This document shows, piece by piece, positions 7,672 through 16,103 of a DNA stretch of 43,306 bases (position 1 is the stretch's first letter; each line of letters opens with the position of its first letter). The DNA is from Sandaracinaceae bacterium (GTDB lineage: Bacteria; Myxococcota_A; Polyangia; Polyangiales; JAFGIB01): the NCBI GenBank assembly GCA_017881055.1, contig JADGRF010000163.1:1-43306 (forward strand), written 5' to 3'. The notes under the pieces are model-generated. The model was not told the DNA's origin. It saw only the letters and a list, made by a program, of their open reading frames with translations, and did not search any database. The translations under genes were made by a program, and so were the position numbers.

Positions 7672-8838
7672 ATGCGAAACCTGCTGCTGCCAAGCCTCGT
7701 CTGCCTCGCACTGTACACAGGGTGCAGCAGCGCGGAACAACGGGCGCGAAACGACGCGGGCACACGCGATGCCGCTGCGAGCAGCGCTCCGACCGCGGAC
7801 GCCGCCCTGCCGCATGACGCGAGCAGCGCGGGGGCTCCCGGTCACGATGCCGCCGTGAGCAGCAAGCACGAGGACGCCGGCAGCGCGCACGATGCTTCAG
7901 CTGACAGCGGTCCGGCACTGCCTGCGCTGAAGAACCCATGCCGCGCGGACGCGCACTACGGCGCGGCGCTGACCTCGTCTTCTCTGGCGGCCACCAAAAT
8001 CACGGACACGTTCTACTTCACGGAAGGCCCCGTCTGGGTCGCGAGCGAGAACGCGCTCTACTTCTCCGATGTCCAAGCCGGGGCCGGCGCCGACAACGTC
8101 CAGCCCTCGAACATCCAGCGCTTCACGCCGCCGAACACCTTCACGCTCTGGCAGATGAACAGCGGCAGCAACGGCATGGCGCTGTCGGCCGACGCAAAGC
8201 AGCTGATCGCCTGCACGCACGACACGCAGTCCGTCTCGTCGTTCGAGCTGGCAGGCAAGCTCCGCAAGACGCTCGTCGCCGACTACCAGGGCAAGCACTT
8301 TCATTCTCCCAACGACGTCGCCGTGCGCAGCGACGGCACGCTCTACTTCACGGATCCCAACTATCAGCAGGGCAATCGCTCGACGAACATCGTCGACAAG
8401 ACGCGCGTGTACCGGCTGGCGCCCAGCGGGGTTGCAACTGTCGTCGACGAGAACCTCCAGCAGCCGAATGGCATCGCGCTCTCGCCCGACGAGACCCTGC
8501 TCTACGTCGACAGCCAAGACGGCAAAGTATCCAAATACGCCGTGCTCACGGACGGCTCGACCGGCCCGGCCCAACCGTTCGTCTCGGGCCTGCAATCTCC
8601 CGATGGCATGACTATGGACTGCGCCGGCAACCTGTACGTCGCCGAATTCAACACGGGCCTGGTGCACGTGTACGCCCCCGACAACCACGAGCTCGGCACG
8701 ATCAGCGCGAGCGCCAACACGACGAACCTGGCCTTCGGTGGCAGCGACGCAAAGACGCTCTTCATCACGTCGGGCGCCCGCAGCGGCAGCTCCGGCCTGT
8801 ACTCGATCCAGCTCGGCGTCCCGGGCTTGCCGAACTGA
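7672..8838 (+). CDS. SMP-30/gluconolactonase-like lipoprotein
   Basis: A 388-residue predicted lipoprotein. The signal peptide ends in the lipobox LYTGC (Cys18). An Ala/Asp/Ser-rich low-complexity linker follows to about residue 85, with DAG-type repeats like those in the lipoprotein at 4878. The rest is a six-bladed beta-propeller of the SMP-30/gluconolactonase/LRE type: FTEGPVW, SPNDVAVRSDGTLYFTD, QQPNGIALSPDETLLYV and PDGMTMDCAGNLYVAE mark successive blades and the metal-site region (the Glu of EGP, the Asn of PND). It probably hydrolyses a lactone or a related ester at the outer membrane surface or in the periplasm. The substrate is not predictable. A 16-base gap to the HAD gene suggests one transcript. 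Confidence 0.87.
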   Translation: MRNLLLPSLVCLALYTGCSSAEQRARNDAGTRDAAASSAPTADAALPHDASSAGAPGHDAAVSSKHEDAGSAHDASADSGPALPALKNPCRADAHYGAALTSSSLAATKITDTFYFTEGPVWVASENALYFSDVQAGAGADNVQPSNIQRFTPPNTFTLWQMNSGSNGMALSADAKQLIACTHDTQSVSSFELAGKLRKTLVADYQGKHFHSPNDVAVRSDGTLYFTDPNYQQGNRSTNIVDKTRVYRLAPSGVATVVDENLQQPNGIALSPDETLLYVDSQDGKVSKYAVLTDGSTGPAQPFVSGLQSPDGMTMDCAGNLYVAEFNTGLVHVYAPDNHELGTISASANTTNLAFGGSDAKTLFITSGARSGSSGLYSIQLGVPGLPN

Positions 8839-8871
8839 TCCTGAGTCAGCTGCAAACGCGTCACGCCTGGC

Positions 8872-9477
8872 TCAAACCGAGATCCACTTGTTCTCGAGCG
8901 CCCAGACCGTGCCGGCCAGCGCCGCCAAGATCAGGAGCAGCACGACCGCCGCAATCTTCAGCACGATCGCAAAATCGGCGCCCGACGCCTTCGCGCGCAC
9001 GACCGGTGCGGTGGCCGCAGCTGCTGCCGCCACCGCCTCGCTCGCCGCCGGCGTGGCCACCGCCGCGGCATCCGCCGCAGCCACCGCTTCCAGCCCCTCG
9101 GGCTTGGTCGCACGCACCGGGCGCAGCGTCTCGATACCTACGTCGCCGATCTTGCCGCGGTTCGGCTTTGGCTCGGTCGGGGGCTCCTGTGCGCTGTTCT
9201 GCAGCACCACCTCGAACTTGCCGATGCCGATCACGTCGCCGTAGTTCAGCACGCAGTCTTTGGTGGCCTTGCCGTTCACGAGCAAGCCCGCCTGGCTGTC
9301 CGAGTCGCGGATGCGAAAGTGATTGTCGACGTAGATCAGCACCGCGTGCGTACGCGACACGCTGACGTTGTCGATCACCAAGTCCGACGCCGCGTCACGC
9401 CCGAGCGTGATGCGCGTGTGCAGAATCGGTGTTCTTTGGAGCTCCCGGTCCCGGAGGCGAAGCACGAGCTCGGCCAT
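8872..9477 (-). CDS. FHA-domain protein with C-terminal membrane anchor
   Basis: A 201-residue protein. Residues about 5-95 form an FHA phosphothreonine-binding domain with ITLGRDAASDLVIDN, VSRTHAVL and GLLVNGK (conserved GR, SRxH and NG all present). A Pro/Ala/Glu-rich linker follows. One hydrophobic helix near residues 172-192 (FAIVLKIAAVVLLLILAALA) leaves only a short polar tail. The FHA domain should therefore be cytoplasmic and tethered to the inner membrane. FHA proteins usually read Ser/Thr-kinase phosphorylation. The upstream same-strand gene encodes an APH-fold kinase-like protein, but a functional link is speculative. The gene converges with the SMP-30-like gene; no terminator hairpin is evident in the 33-base gap. 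Confidence 0.85.
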   Translation of the reverse strand: MAELVLRLRDRELQRTPILHTRITLGRDAASDLVIDNVSVSRTHAVLIYVDNHFRIRDSDSQAGLLVNGKATKDCVLNYGDVIGIGKFEVVLQNSAQEPPTEPKPNRGKIGDVGIETLRPVRATKPEGLEAVAAADAAAVATPAASEAVAAAAAATAPVVRAKASGADFAIVLKIAAVVLLLILAALAGTVWALENKWISV

Positions 9478-9551
9478 AGCGTTCAGGATACCCGAAGCTC
9501 GGGACTACCCGAAAAGTTTCTGGGCGCGCGCACCTTCGCGCACACACAGCT

Positions 9552-10613
9552 CTATTCGAGCGCAGCCAAAAGCTGACGAAAGTCTTGCCGCTCTAGCGCT
9601 GGCAGGTAGTAGTTCACCGCTTCACGCGCCAAGCGCGCGTAGATCTGCGGCACGAAGAAGTGCTCGCCAACGCGGATCACGTAGTTCAGCACGAAGAACC
9701 GATACGCCTCTTTGAGAAACAACAACTCCGGCTCGGTCAGCGGGAACACGGCGTGGTACGCACGCAAAAGCCCTGCAAAACGAGGCTCGAACAGCGGATC
9801 GGACAGGTAGCTGAACGTGCTCTGGTCTCCGTCCGCACGCACCAGGCGCCCGAGGAAATAGAAGTCGAGCATGCGCGGCTCGATCCGGAACCAGTCGTAG
9901 TCCCAGCGCGAGAACAACGAGAAGCCACCGTCTTCGTCGTACTCGACCGAGAAGTTGCCGCGGTTCCAGTCGATCAGCACGGGGATGTGGTGAAAGGCGT
10001 GATAGCCGAGCGCCTCGGAGTTTTCGAGGAACGCGTCGCACTGCGCTTTCAAGAACTGGGCCTCCATGTTGGAGAGGCCGCGCGCGCTGCGCCAGGCGGT
10101 TTGATCGAGCTGATCGTAGAGCGAAGCGATGTCGGAGCCGAGCGTCTTCCAGGTCGGCGGCAGCTCGTGGTGCACGGCGTCGCTCGCTTGGTGAAAGCGC
10201 GCAACCTCCGCGCCGATCGTGCGGATGTCCTCGCTGCCGAGCACGCGCGGCGTCACACCGCGCCGCGCCACCTCGCCGTAGAATACGACCCACGTGCCGC
10301 CGGCCTCGTACGTGAAGATGTTCCCACCCTTCTGCAGCACCGGCGCAAGAAACGTTTGGTAGCGCGTGCCGCGGAGCAGCTCACCGAAGCGCGCGATGCG
10401 CGCGTGGTCCTGCCGAAAGTGCACGTACGACCCGTAGCTGGACACCTTGGCGAACACGCTCGGCGCGCGCGCACCGTCGCGCTGCAAGTCGAGGCGAAAC
10501 ACGTCGTTGGTGGAGACGCCGGGGCTGCTCTCCTCGGCGCCCACGACCACACGCGGATCCCCGAGGGCCTCCCACGCGTCGAGCACCACCCGCGGCAGCT
10601 CGTGACTGTCCAT
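9552..10613 (-). CDS. APH-fold kinase-like protein
   Basis: A 353-residue protein with the aminoglycoside-phosphotransferase/choline-kinase fold in its C-lobe. IDWNRGN (about 231-237) preserves the catalytic Asp and the Asn five residues on (compare HGDxxxxN) but lacks the preceding His-Gly. RWDYDWFRIEPRMLDFY (about 252-268) supplies the metal-binding DxD-like motif. The N-lobe has VFAKVSSYGS, where the Lys may be the ATP lysine. ATG 10613 is preferred to an upstream start at 10649. The substrate may be a small molecule or cell-wall or lipid precursor; resistance to an aminoglycoside is not implied. The FHA gene follows 74 bases downstream. The acyl-CoA hydrolase gene diverges upstream. Confidence 0.8.
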   Translation of the reverse strand: MDSHELPRVVLDAWEALGDPRVVVGAEESSPGVSTNDVFRLDLQRDGARAPSVFAKVSSYGSYVHFRQDHARIARFGELLRGTRYQTFLAPVLQKGGNIFTYEAGGTWVVFYGEVARRGVTPRVLGSEDIRTIGAEVARFHQASDAVHHELPPTWKTLGSDIASLYDQLDQTAWRSARGLSNMEAQFLKAQCDAFLENSEALGYHAFHHIPVLIDWNRGNFSVEYDEDGGFSLFSRWDYDWFRIEPRMLDFYFLGRLVRADGDQSTFSYLSDPLFEPRFAGLLRAYHAVFPLTEPELLFLKEAYRFFVLNYVIRVGEHFFVPQIYARLAREAVNYYLPALERQDFRQLLAALE

Positions 10614-10677
10614 GCCGCGCACGATCCCAAAGGCGCGCCTGCCGGTCAATCACTGCGCTATGCTCGCGCGGCTCGAC

Positions 10678-12831
10678 ATGCAGACCTTGCAGAACCCCCA
10701 GGCATGCGTGGACGCGGTGCTCGCGCGCGTCGGTAAGCGCATCTCGCTCACCACGCCGCTCGGTCTCGGTAAGCCCAACCACCTGCTGAACGCGCTGTAC
10801 GAGCGCGCCAAGCGCGACCCAAGCATCGAGCTTTTGATCCACACCGCGCTCACGCTGGAGCTGCCGAAGGGCAAAAGCCTGCTCGAGCAGCGCTTCCTCG
10901 CGCCGATGGTGCGGCGCCTGTTCGGAAACTACCCGGACCTCGCGTACGAGCTCGATCGCATGGCGGGCAAGCTGCCGGCGAACGTGCGCGTGATCGAGTT
11001 CTACTTTCCCGCGGGCAAGTACCTGAAGACCCCCAGCGCGCAGCACGACTACATCAGCAGCAACTACACGCACGTCGCCCGCGACCTGTGTGCACGCGGC
11101 GTCAACGTGCTCGCGCAGCAGGTCTGCGCCGGCGTGGTGAACGGCCGGCCCATGCTCAGCCTCAGCTGCAACCCGGATCTCACGCTCGATCTGATCGCCA
11201 AGATGCGCGCCGACGAGAAGTCCGGCAGCGCGATCGCGATCGTCGCCCAGCTCAACGATCAGCTCCCGTTCATGCACGGCGACGCGATCGTTCCAGCTGA
11301 CACGTTCGACGTCATCGTCGACGACCCGCACGGCAGCTACACGCTGTTCGGCCCACCGAAGCTCTCGGTCGCCGACGCCGATCACATGATTGGCCTGTAC
11401 GCCAGCACGCTGGTGAAGGACGGCGGCGAGCTGCAGGTCGGCATCGGCGCGCTCGGCGATGCCCTCGCGCACGCGCTCGTGCTGCGTCAAACCAACAACG
11501 CGCTGTACCGCGAGGCGCTCGACGGGCTCTCCGTGCTGCGCCGCAACGCAGACGTGATCGGACGCATCGGCGACCTCGCACCGTTCACGCTGGGCCTGTT
11601 TTCCGCGACCGAGATGCTGGTCGATGGCTTCATGCACCTGTGGCAGGCCGGCATCCTGAAGCGCAAAGTCTACGACGACGTCGCGCTCTCGCGCCTGCGC
11701 AACGAAGGCCGGATCGACGAGCAGGTCACGCCCGAGCTGCTCGATCTGCTGCGCGCCGCGCGCGCGATTCGCACCGTGCTCACAGGGCCGGATCTCGCCT
11801 ACCTGCAGCACTTCGGCATCCTGCGCGACGAGCTCAGCTACGACGCCGGCAGTATCGTCGCGCGCGACGGCTCGCGCGTAGTGCCGAACCTCGAAGATCC
11901 CGCAGCGCGCGCGTTTCTGCATGCCCACCTTGGCAGCACGCTCCAGCACGGCGCCGTGATCCATGCCGGCTTCTTTCTCGGTCCACCCGCGTTCTACGCC
12001 TGGCTGCGCAACCTGCCTGAAGAGCAACGCAAGCTGATCGACATGCGCAGCGTCACGCGCATCAACCAGCTCTACGGCCACGAAGAGATCGATCGCCTGC
12101 ACCGCCGCGACGCACGCTTCGTGAACACCTCGATGATGATCACGCTGCTCGGCGCAGCCGTGTCCGATGCGCTGGAAGACGGGCGCGTCGTGAGCGGTGT
12201 CGGCGGCCAGTACAACTTCGTCGCGATGGCGCACGAGCTGCCCGGCGGTCGCTCGGTGCTGCAGGCGCGCAGCACGCGCGAGGTCGGCGCCGAGGTGCGC
12301 TCCAACATCGTCTACAACTACGGCCACACCACGATCCCGCGCCACCTGCGCGACGTCGTGATCACCGAGTATGGCATCGCCGATCTCCGCGGCAAGACCG
12401 ACCAAGAGTGCGCGATGGCCATGCTCGCGATCAGCGACTCGCGCTTTCAAGAGACGTTGATGAACGATGCCAAGCGCGCCGGCAAGCTGCGCCCGGACTA
12501 CCGCATCCCGGACGCTCAGCGCGCGAACACGCCCGAGTCGTACGAACGACCTCTGGCACGCTGGAAAGCCCGCGGCGCATTCGGTCCGTTCCCGTTCGGC
12601 ACTGATCTCGACGCCCAAGAAAAGCAGCTGGGAGCGGCATTGCGTCGGCTCGAAGCTGCAACCACGACGCGCCCTCGCCTAGCGCGCGCGCTCGCACAGG
12701 CCGCGCTGCACGGCTGGCCCGGCGCGGACGTCGAGCCGCTGTTGCGACGCATGGAGCTGCACGCGCCGAAGACCGCCGAGGAGCACCTCTACGCGCGCTT
12801 GCTCGCTGCGTCGCTGCGTGAATTGATCTAA
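10678..12831 (+). CDS. Acetyl-CoA hydrolase/transferase family protein
   Basis: A 717-residue protein of the acetyl-CoA hydrolase/CoA-transferase family, longer than the roughly 500-residue simple members. The N-terminal half has LTTPLGLGKPNHLLNALY (family I-type N-domain). The C-terminal part holds SGVGGQYNFVAMAHELPGG, then the signature NYGHTTIPRHLRD and VITEYGIADLRGKTD. The likely catalytic Glu is among the acidic residues of this region but I cannot assign it. Two in-frame ATGs (10660, 10678) lack a strong ribosome-binding site. 10678 is chosen because TATGCT at 10659-10664 looks like a -10 element. Predicted role: CoA-ester hydrolysis or CoA transfer to a carboxylic acid. Only 15 bases separate it from rlmI. 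Confidence 0.87.
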   Translation: MQTLQNPQACVDAVLARVGKRISLTTPLGLGKPNHLLNALYERAKRDPSIELLIHTALTLELPKGKSLLEQRFLAPMVRRLFGNYPDLAYELDRMAGKLPANVRVIEFYFPAGKYLKTPSAQHDYISSNYTHVARDLCARGVNVLAQQVCAGVVNGRPMLSLSCNPDLTLDLIAKMRADEKSGSAIAIVAQLNDQLPFMHGDAIVPADTFDVIVDDPHGSYTLFGPPKLSVADADHMIGLYASTLVKDGGELQVGIGALGDALAHALVLRQTNNALYREALDGLSVLRRNADVIGRIGDLAPFTLGLFSATEMLVDGFMHLWQAGILKRKVYDDVALSRLRNEGRIDEQVTPELLDLLRAARAIRTVLTGPDLAYLQHFGILRDELSYDAGSIVARDGSRVVPNLEDPAARAFLHAHLGSTLQHGAVIHAGFFLGPPAFYAWLRNLPEEQRKLIDMRSVTRINQLYGHEEIDRLHRRDARFVNTSMMITLLGAAVSDALEDGRVVSGVGGQYNFVAMAHELPGGRSVLQARSTREVGAEVRSNIVYNYGHTTIPRHLRDVVITEYGIADLRGKTDQECAMAMLAISDSRFQETLMNDAKRAGKLRPDYRIPDAQRANTPESYERPLARWKARGAFGPFPFGTDLDAQEKQLGAALRRLEAATTTRPRLARALAQAALHGWPGADVEPLLRRMELHAPKTAEEHLYARLLAASLRELI

Positions 12832-12846
12832 AGTAGATTGCGCGCG

Positions 12847-14034
12847 ATGGCGAAAGTACGGATCAGGCCCGGACATGTGCGCCCGCTGTGGGCGGGCCAT
12901 CCGTGGGTCTACGCGCAGGCGATCGCGAACGTCGAGGGTCAGCCCGCGGCCGGTGACGTCGTCGACGTGATCGATGCACAGGGCAAGTGGCTCGGCCAAG
13001 GCTTCTATTCACCGGGCTCTGCGCTCGCCGTGCGCCTGCTCAGCCGCAAAGAGGGCGAAGCGCTCGACCAAGCGTTCTTCACGCGCAGGCTCGCGAGCGC
13101 GCTCGATCTGCGTCGCAACTGGCTGCAGCTGCCGGACGCACGCACCACCGGCTATCGCCTCGTGCACGCCGAGGGCGACAACCTGCCCGGCCTGATCGTC
13201 GACATCTACGATCGCGTCGCTGCCGTGCAGCTGCTGACCGCCGGCATGAAGCGGCGCGAAGCCGAGATCTTCCGCGCGATCGCCGAGACCGCCGGCGTGA
13301 CCAGCATCCTCGAGGTGCCCAGCGCCGAGAACCAAGAGCGCGAAGGTTTCAGCGTGGAGCCGCGCATCGTGCACGGCCCGGTCGTGGACACGCTCGCGTT
13401 CTCGGAGCTCGACTTTCGCTACGAGCTGCCGCTGACGGCTGCACAAAAGACCGGCTACTACTTCGATCAGCGCGACAACCGCGCGCGTGTCGAGTCGTTC
13501 GCCAAGGGTCGACGCGTGCTCGATGCGTTTTGCTACATGGGTAGCTTCTCGCTCGCGGCCGCCCGCGGTGGCGCGAGCGAAGTGCTGGCGATCGATCGCT
13601 CCGACGGTGCGCTCGCGGCCGGCGCGCAAAACGCCGAGCGTGCAGGCCTGTCACACCGTATCCGCTTCGAGCGCGCCGACGTGAAGAAGCACCTGCCCGA
13701 GCTGATCGTGCGCGGTGAGCGGTTCGATCTGGTGATCATGGATCCACCGAAGCTCGCGCACAGCGCCAAGCACCTGGACCGTGCGCGCACGGCCTACCGC
13801 GCCTGGAACGCCCAGGCGTTTCGCTTGGTGGCCCCCGGCGGCATGCTCGTCACCTGCTCGTGCTCCGCGGCCATGCAGCCGCACGACTTCGTACGCACCA
13901 TGGCGATCGCCGCGGCCGATGCGGGTCGCGATGCCGTGTTGCTCACGCTCGGCGAGCAGTCCGCCGATCATCCGACGCCGCCGGCCTTCGACGAAGGTCG
14001 CTACTTGAAAGCTGCGTTCTTGCGCGTAAGTTGA
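12847..14034 (+). CDS. rlmI: 23S rRNA (cytosine-5)-methyltransferase RlmI-like
   Basis: A 395-residue class I SAM methyltransferase of the RlmI family, which makes m5C1962 in 23S rRNA. An N-terminal PUA-like RNA-binding domain spans about 1-80 (RPGHVRPLWAGHPWVYAQAI). The RlmI-like middle contains TAAQKTGYYFDQRDNR (about 198-213). SAM motif I is LDAFCYMGSFSLAAA. DLVIMDPPKLA is the motif IV PP region, and TCSCSAAM carries the candidate catalytic cysteines. ATG 12847 is preferred to a TTG at 12838. It sits between the acyl-CoA hydrolase gene (15-base gap) and a small lipoprotein gene (4-base gap), probably as one operon. Confidence 0.92.
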   Translation: MAKVRIRPGHVRPLWAGHPWVYAQAIANVEGQPAAGDVVDVIDAQGKWLGQGFYSPGSALAVRLLSRKEGEALDQAFFTRRLASALDLRRNWLQLPDARTTGYRLVHAEGDNLPGLIVDIYDRVAAVQLLTAGMKRREAEIFRAIAETAGVTSILEVPSAENQEREGFSVEPRIVHGPVVDTLAFSELDFRYELPLTAAQKTGYYFDQRDNRARVESFAKGRRVLDAFCYMGSFSLAAARGGASEVLAIDRSDGALAAGAQNAERAGLSHRIRFERADVKKHLPELIVRGERFDLVIMDPPKLAHSAKHLDRARTAYRAWNAQAFRLVAPGGMLVTCSCSAAMQPHDFVRTMAIAAADAGRDAVLLTLGEQSADHPTPPAFDEGRYLKAAFLRVS

Positions 14035-14038
14035 GCGG

Positions 14039-14524
14039 ATGCCGGCCATCGTTTCTGTGAATCGCCGCGCCCTCAGTGCCGTACTGCTGCTCGCGCTCGT
14101 CAGCTGCGGCAAGTCCAGCAGCAGCGCCGATCTGCCGAGCGGCTGGTCCGGCGCGCAGCGCATCACCGACTTCACGCAGAAAGCGTGCAGCGGGTCGGCG
14201 CTCACCGGACCGCCTGCCGTGGTGCAGGCCTCCGCGATCAAGAACGCGATCGACGTCGAGTACCTGCACGCCGACTTCCGTTGCCAGCAGGACGTCGAAG
14301 GCTTCGTTCGCGAGAACGGCACCGCGATCGATCTCTTGGTGCAGCCGATCGATCTGCATCCGAAGAACATCGTACGCTGCGACTGCCTCTACGACATCAT
14401 GCTCGAAGTGAGCGCGACGCCGGGCTCACACCGCGTGACGGTCTATCGTCGCTGGGACGCGATCAACGTTCCGAACGATCCGCTGTTGGTCGGGCACACA
14501 GACGTCGTCGTGCCGGCAAAGTAG
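14039..14524 (+). CDS. Small hypothetical lipoprotein
   Basis: A 161-residue predicted lipoprotein: basic N-terminus, hydrophobic stretch AVLLLALV, lipobox LVSC (Cys22), then a Ser-rich tether. The mature domain of about 130 residues has four more cysteines (KACSG, DFRCQQD, RCDC), suggesting disulfides outside the cytoplasm. I recognise no known family. It starts 4 bases after rlmI, so it is probably translated from the same message although functionally unrelated. The roughly 210 bases after it hold no recognised gene. They contain two similar 12-13-mers (GTGTAACCGGACC near 14539 and GTGTAACGGACC near 14672). Confidence 0.75.
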   Translation: MPAIVSVNRRALSAVLLLALVSCGKSSSSADLPSGWSGAQRITDFTQKACSGSALTGPPAVVQASAIKNAIDVEYLHADFRCQQDVEGFVRENGTAIDLLVQPIDLHPKNIVRCDCLYDIMLEVSATPGSHRVTVYRRWDAINVPNDPLLVGHTDVVVPAK

Positions 14525-14734
14525 ACATGCAAGCAGACGTGTAACCGGACCGCTTTGGGCCTGATGTTCGCGCGCCGCTTCGCGGGCGCTTGTGCGCGCA
14601 TCTACCAAAGACCGGAAACCACCGATCTTTCTGCATGCGTTCGACGTGCATCCCAACTTTGGAGGGGTAGCGTGTAACGGACCTTGCGCGACATCGGGGG
14701 ATGCCGCGGTTCGAACCACCGAAGGAGGACGTGG

Positions 14735-14989
14735 ATGTTCACCATCATTTCCAATGCTGCTTCCGGCTCCGTGTTGCGCGGGTTGCTCGGTACGTTCGCC
14801 GCGCTGGTGCTCGTGCCGCTCGCCGCGCTGCCGCTCGGGCTGCTCGCGTTCCTGCTCATACCGGTCGCGATCTGTGGCATGCCGTTTCTGCTGGTGAGCT
14901 TCCTCGGCTCCGCCAACACCGAGCACGCCCTCGCCGTGCAGCGCGCGTCGTACCGCCCGCCGGCCATGGCGACGCACGCTCACGCGTAA
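14735..14989 (+). CDS. Small hydrophobic membrane protein
   Basis: An 84-residue protein. ATG 14735 is fixed by a strong AAGGAGG ribosome-binding site 6 bases upstream. Residues about 15-55 are a nearly continuous hydrophobic stretch (LLGTFAALVLVPLAALPLG, then LLAFLLIPVAICGMPFLLV) that would make two transmembrane helices with a Pro-Leu-Gly turn. The C-terminal 25 residues are polar with several His. No family is recognised. It converges with the lipoprotein gene at 15015. Confidence 0.7.
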   Translation: MFTIISNAASGSVLRGLLGTFAALVLVPLAALPLGLLAFLLIPVAICGMPFLLVSFLGSANTEHALAVQRASYRPPAMATHAHA

Positions 14990-15014
14990 CCGCGCGATCG
15001 GGTCGGTCCGTCGG

Positions 15015-16103
15015 TCAGCGCCGAATGCAGAGCGCGCGCTCGGTCACATCGAAGCCGCCGCGCCGATCCAGGATCGTGAAGAAGAAGCGCACGAGCTTGC
15101 CGCTGGTCTTCACCGCCGCGCGCTCGCTCGCAGACATGTTCCAGGCGAGCGAGTGCTTGAGCACGCCGCCCGTGACCGGATCCTCGGGATTGAACACGAT
15201 GAAGCGACGCTCCAGCTTACCCGCGGTCGCGTAGGCGGAGATCTCGATCGTCTCGAGCACGCCACCGGCCTTCTCGCGCTTGCTCGCCGGATACTCGAAC
15301 GTGATCGTGTCCGCCCGACCATCCGAAAACGGCAAGAGGCCCATCGTGGCGGCGTCCACGCAGTCGTCGTCCGTCGCCGGCAGCATGCCCTGGGGCTCGT
15401 CCCAGGTCTTCCCGCCGCGCTTCCAGGTCGCATCCTTCAAGCTGGGATTGTCGTTCGCTTGGTTCGCGTTGTGCTCGATCGGGATCGTGCCGTACACGGC
15501 GATCTCGTCGGTGTCGCTCGCCTTCACGCCCGCGATCGGGTCGCACTGAAACAGCTCCGGATTCGACGGATCGAGCACTGGCGTCCCGTTGCGGCACAGG
15601 ATGCCGCGCACCAGCTTCTTCGCGATCTTGCTATCGGCTTCGATCGCGACGTTCAGCTTGGGCAGGCCGGTCACGCACACCGCGCCGAGCGCGCCGAACG
15701 AGACCTGCGAGTTGGCGTTTCCCTTGCACGACAGCGTCTGCATGCTCGCGCCGGCCAGCATCTGAGCGGCCGCTTGATCGGGGCTCGCGGCTGCGTCGAG
15801 GAACTCCTGGCAGATCGGAATGCCCGAGAACTGCGTGGGCGCGGTGCACACGATGAACAGCGACGACACCATGCTGTCGTCCTGCATCGTGCTCGGAAAC
15901 ACCACCGACCAGGTGAGCGTCGCGCTCTCGCCGGGCTTCGGCGTGCTGCGCGTGGGGTCGCCCTTCACTTCCGTGCGCGCACCGAGCACGCGCATGTGCG
16001 TGATCAAGGTGGCCTTCGGCAGCTTGTCGCCGCACGCGCCACATACCAGCGCCGCCGCGAGCAGCGCGACCCACGAAACGATGCGATGCATCTCGATCTT
16101 CAT
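15015..16103 (-). CDS. Lipoprotein coupled to TonB-receptor fusion
   Basis: A 362-residue predicted lipoprotein. The signal peptide ends in the lipobox CGAC (Cys about 24). The mature part begins DKLPKATLITHMRVLGARTEV and has an immunoglobulin-like early section (PKPGESATLTWSVVFPS) and several cysteines. No enzyme motif is recognised. ATG 16103 overlaps the stop of the TonB-receptor fusion by one base (TGATG), so the two are translationally coupled. By analogy with SusC/SusD-type or other receptor-lipoprotein pairs it may be the surface partner of the receptor. That rests on context only; no SusD similarity is visible. A GTG at 16106 is an alternative start. Confidence 0.8.
   Translation of the reverse strand: MKIEMHRIVSWVALLAAALVCGACGDKLPKATLITHMRVLGARTEVKGDPTRSTPKPGESATLTWSVVFPSTMQDDSMVSSLFIVCTAPTQFSGIPICQEFLDAAASPDQAAAQMLAGASMQTLSCKGNANSQVSFGALGAVCVTGLPKLNVAIEADSKIAKKLVRGILCRNGTPVLDPSNPELFQCDPIAGVKASDTDEIAVYGTIPIEHNANQANDNPSLKDATWKRGGKTWDEPQGMLPATDDDCVDAATMGLLPFSDGRADTITFEYPASKREKAGGVLETIEISAYATAGKLERRFIVFNPEDPVTGGVLKHSLAWNMSASERAAVKTSGKLVRFFFTILDRRGGFDVTERALCIRR

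Noticed and set aside
9552..10613. APH-fold protein as an aminoglycoside resistance gene
   Set aside because: The Brenner-motif His-Gly is missing and the rest of the sequence does not resemble known APH resistance enzymes; the fold is shared by many metabolic kinases.
10381..12618. A 745-residue open frame on the minus strand opposite the acyl-CoA hydrolase gene
   Set aside because: It is antisense to a gene with clear family motifs and its sequence is dominated by Arg/Ala/Val/His/Asp-rich low-complexity typical of shadow frames in GC-rich DNA.
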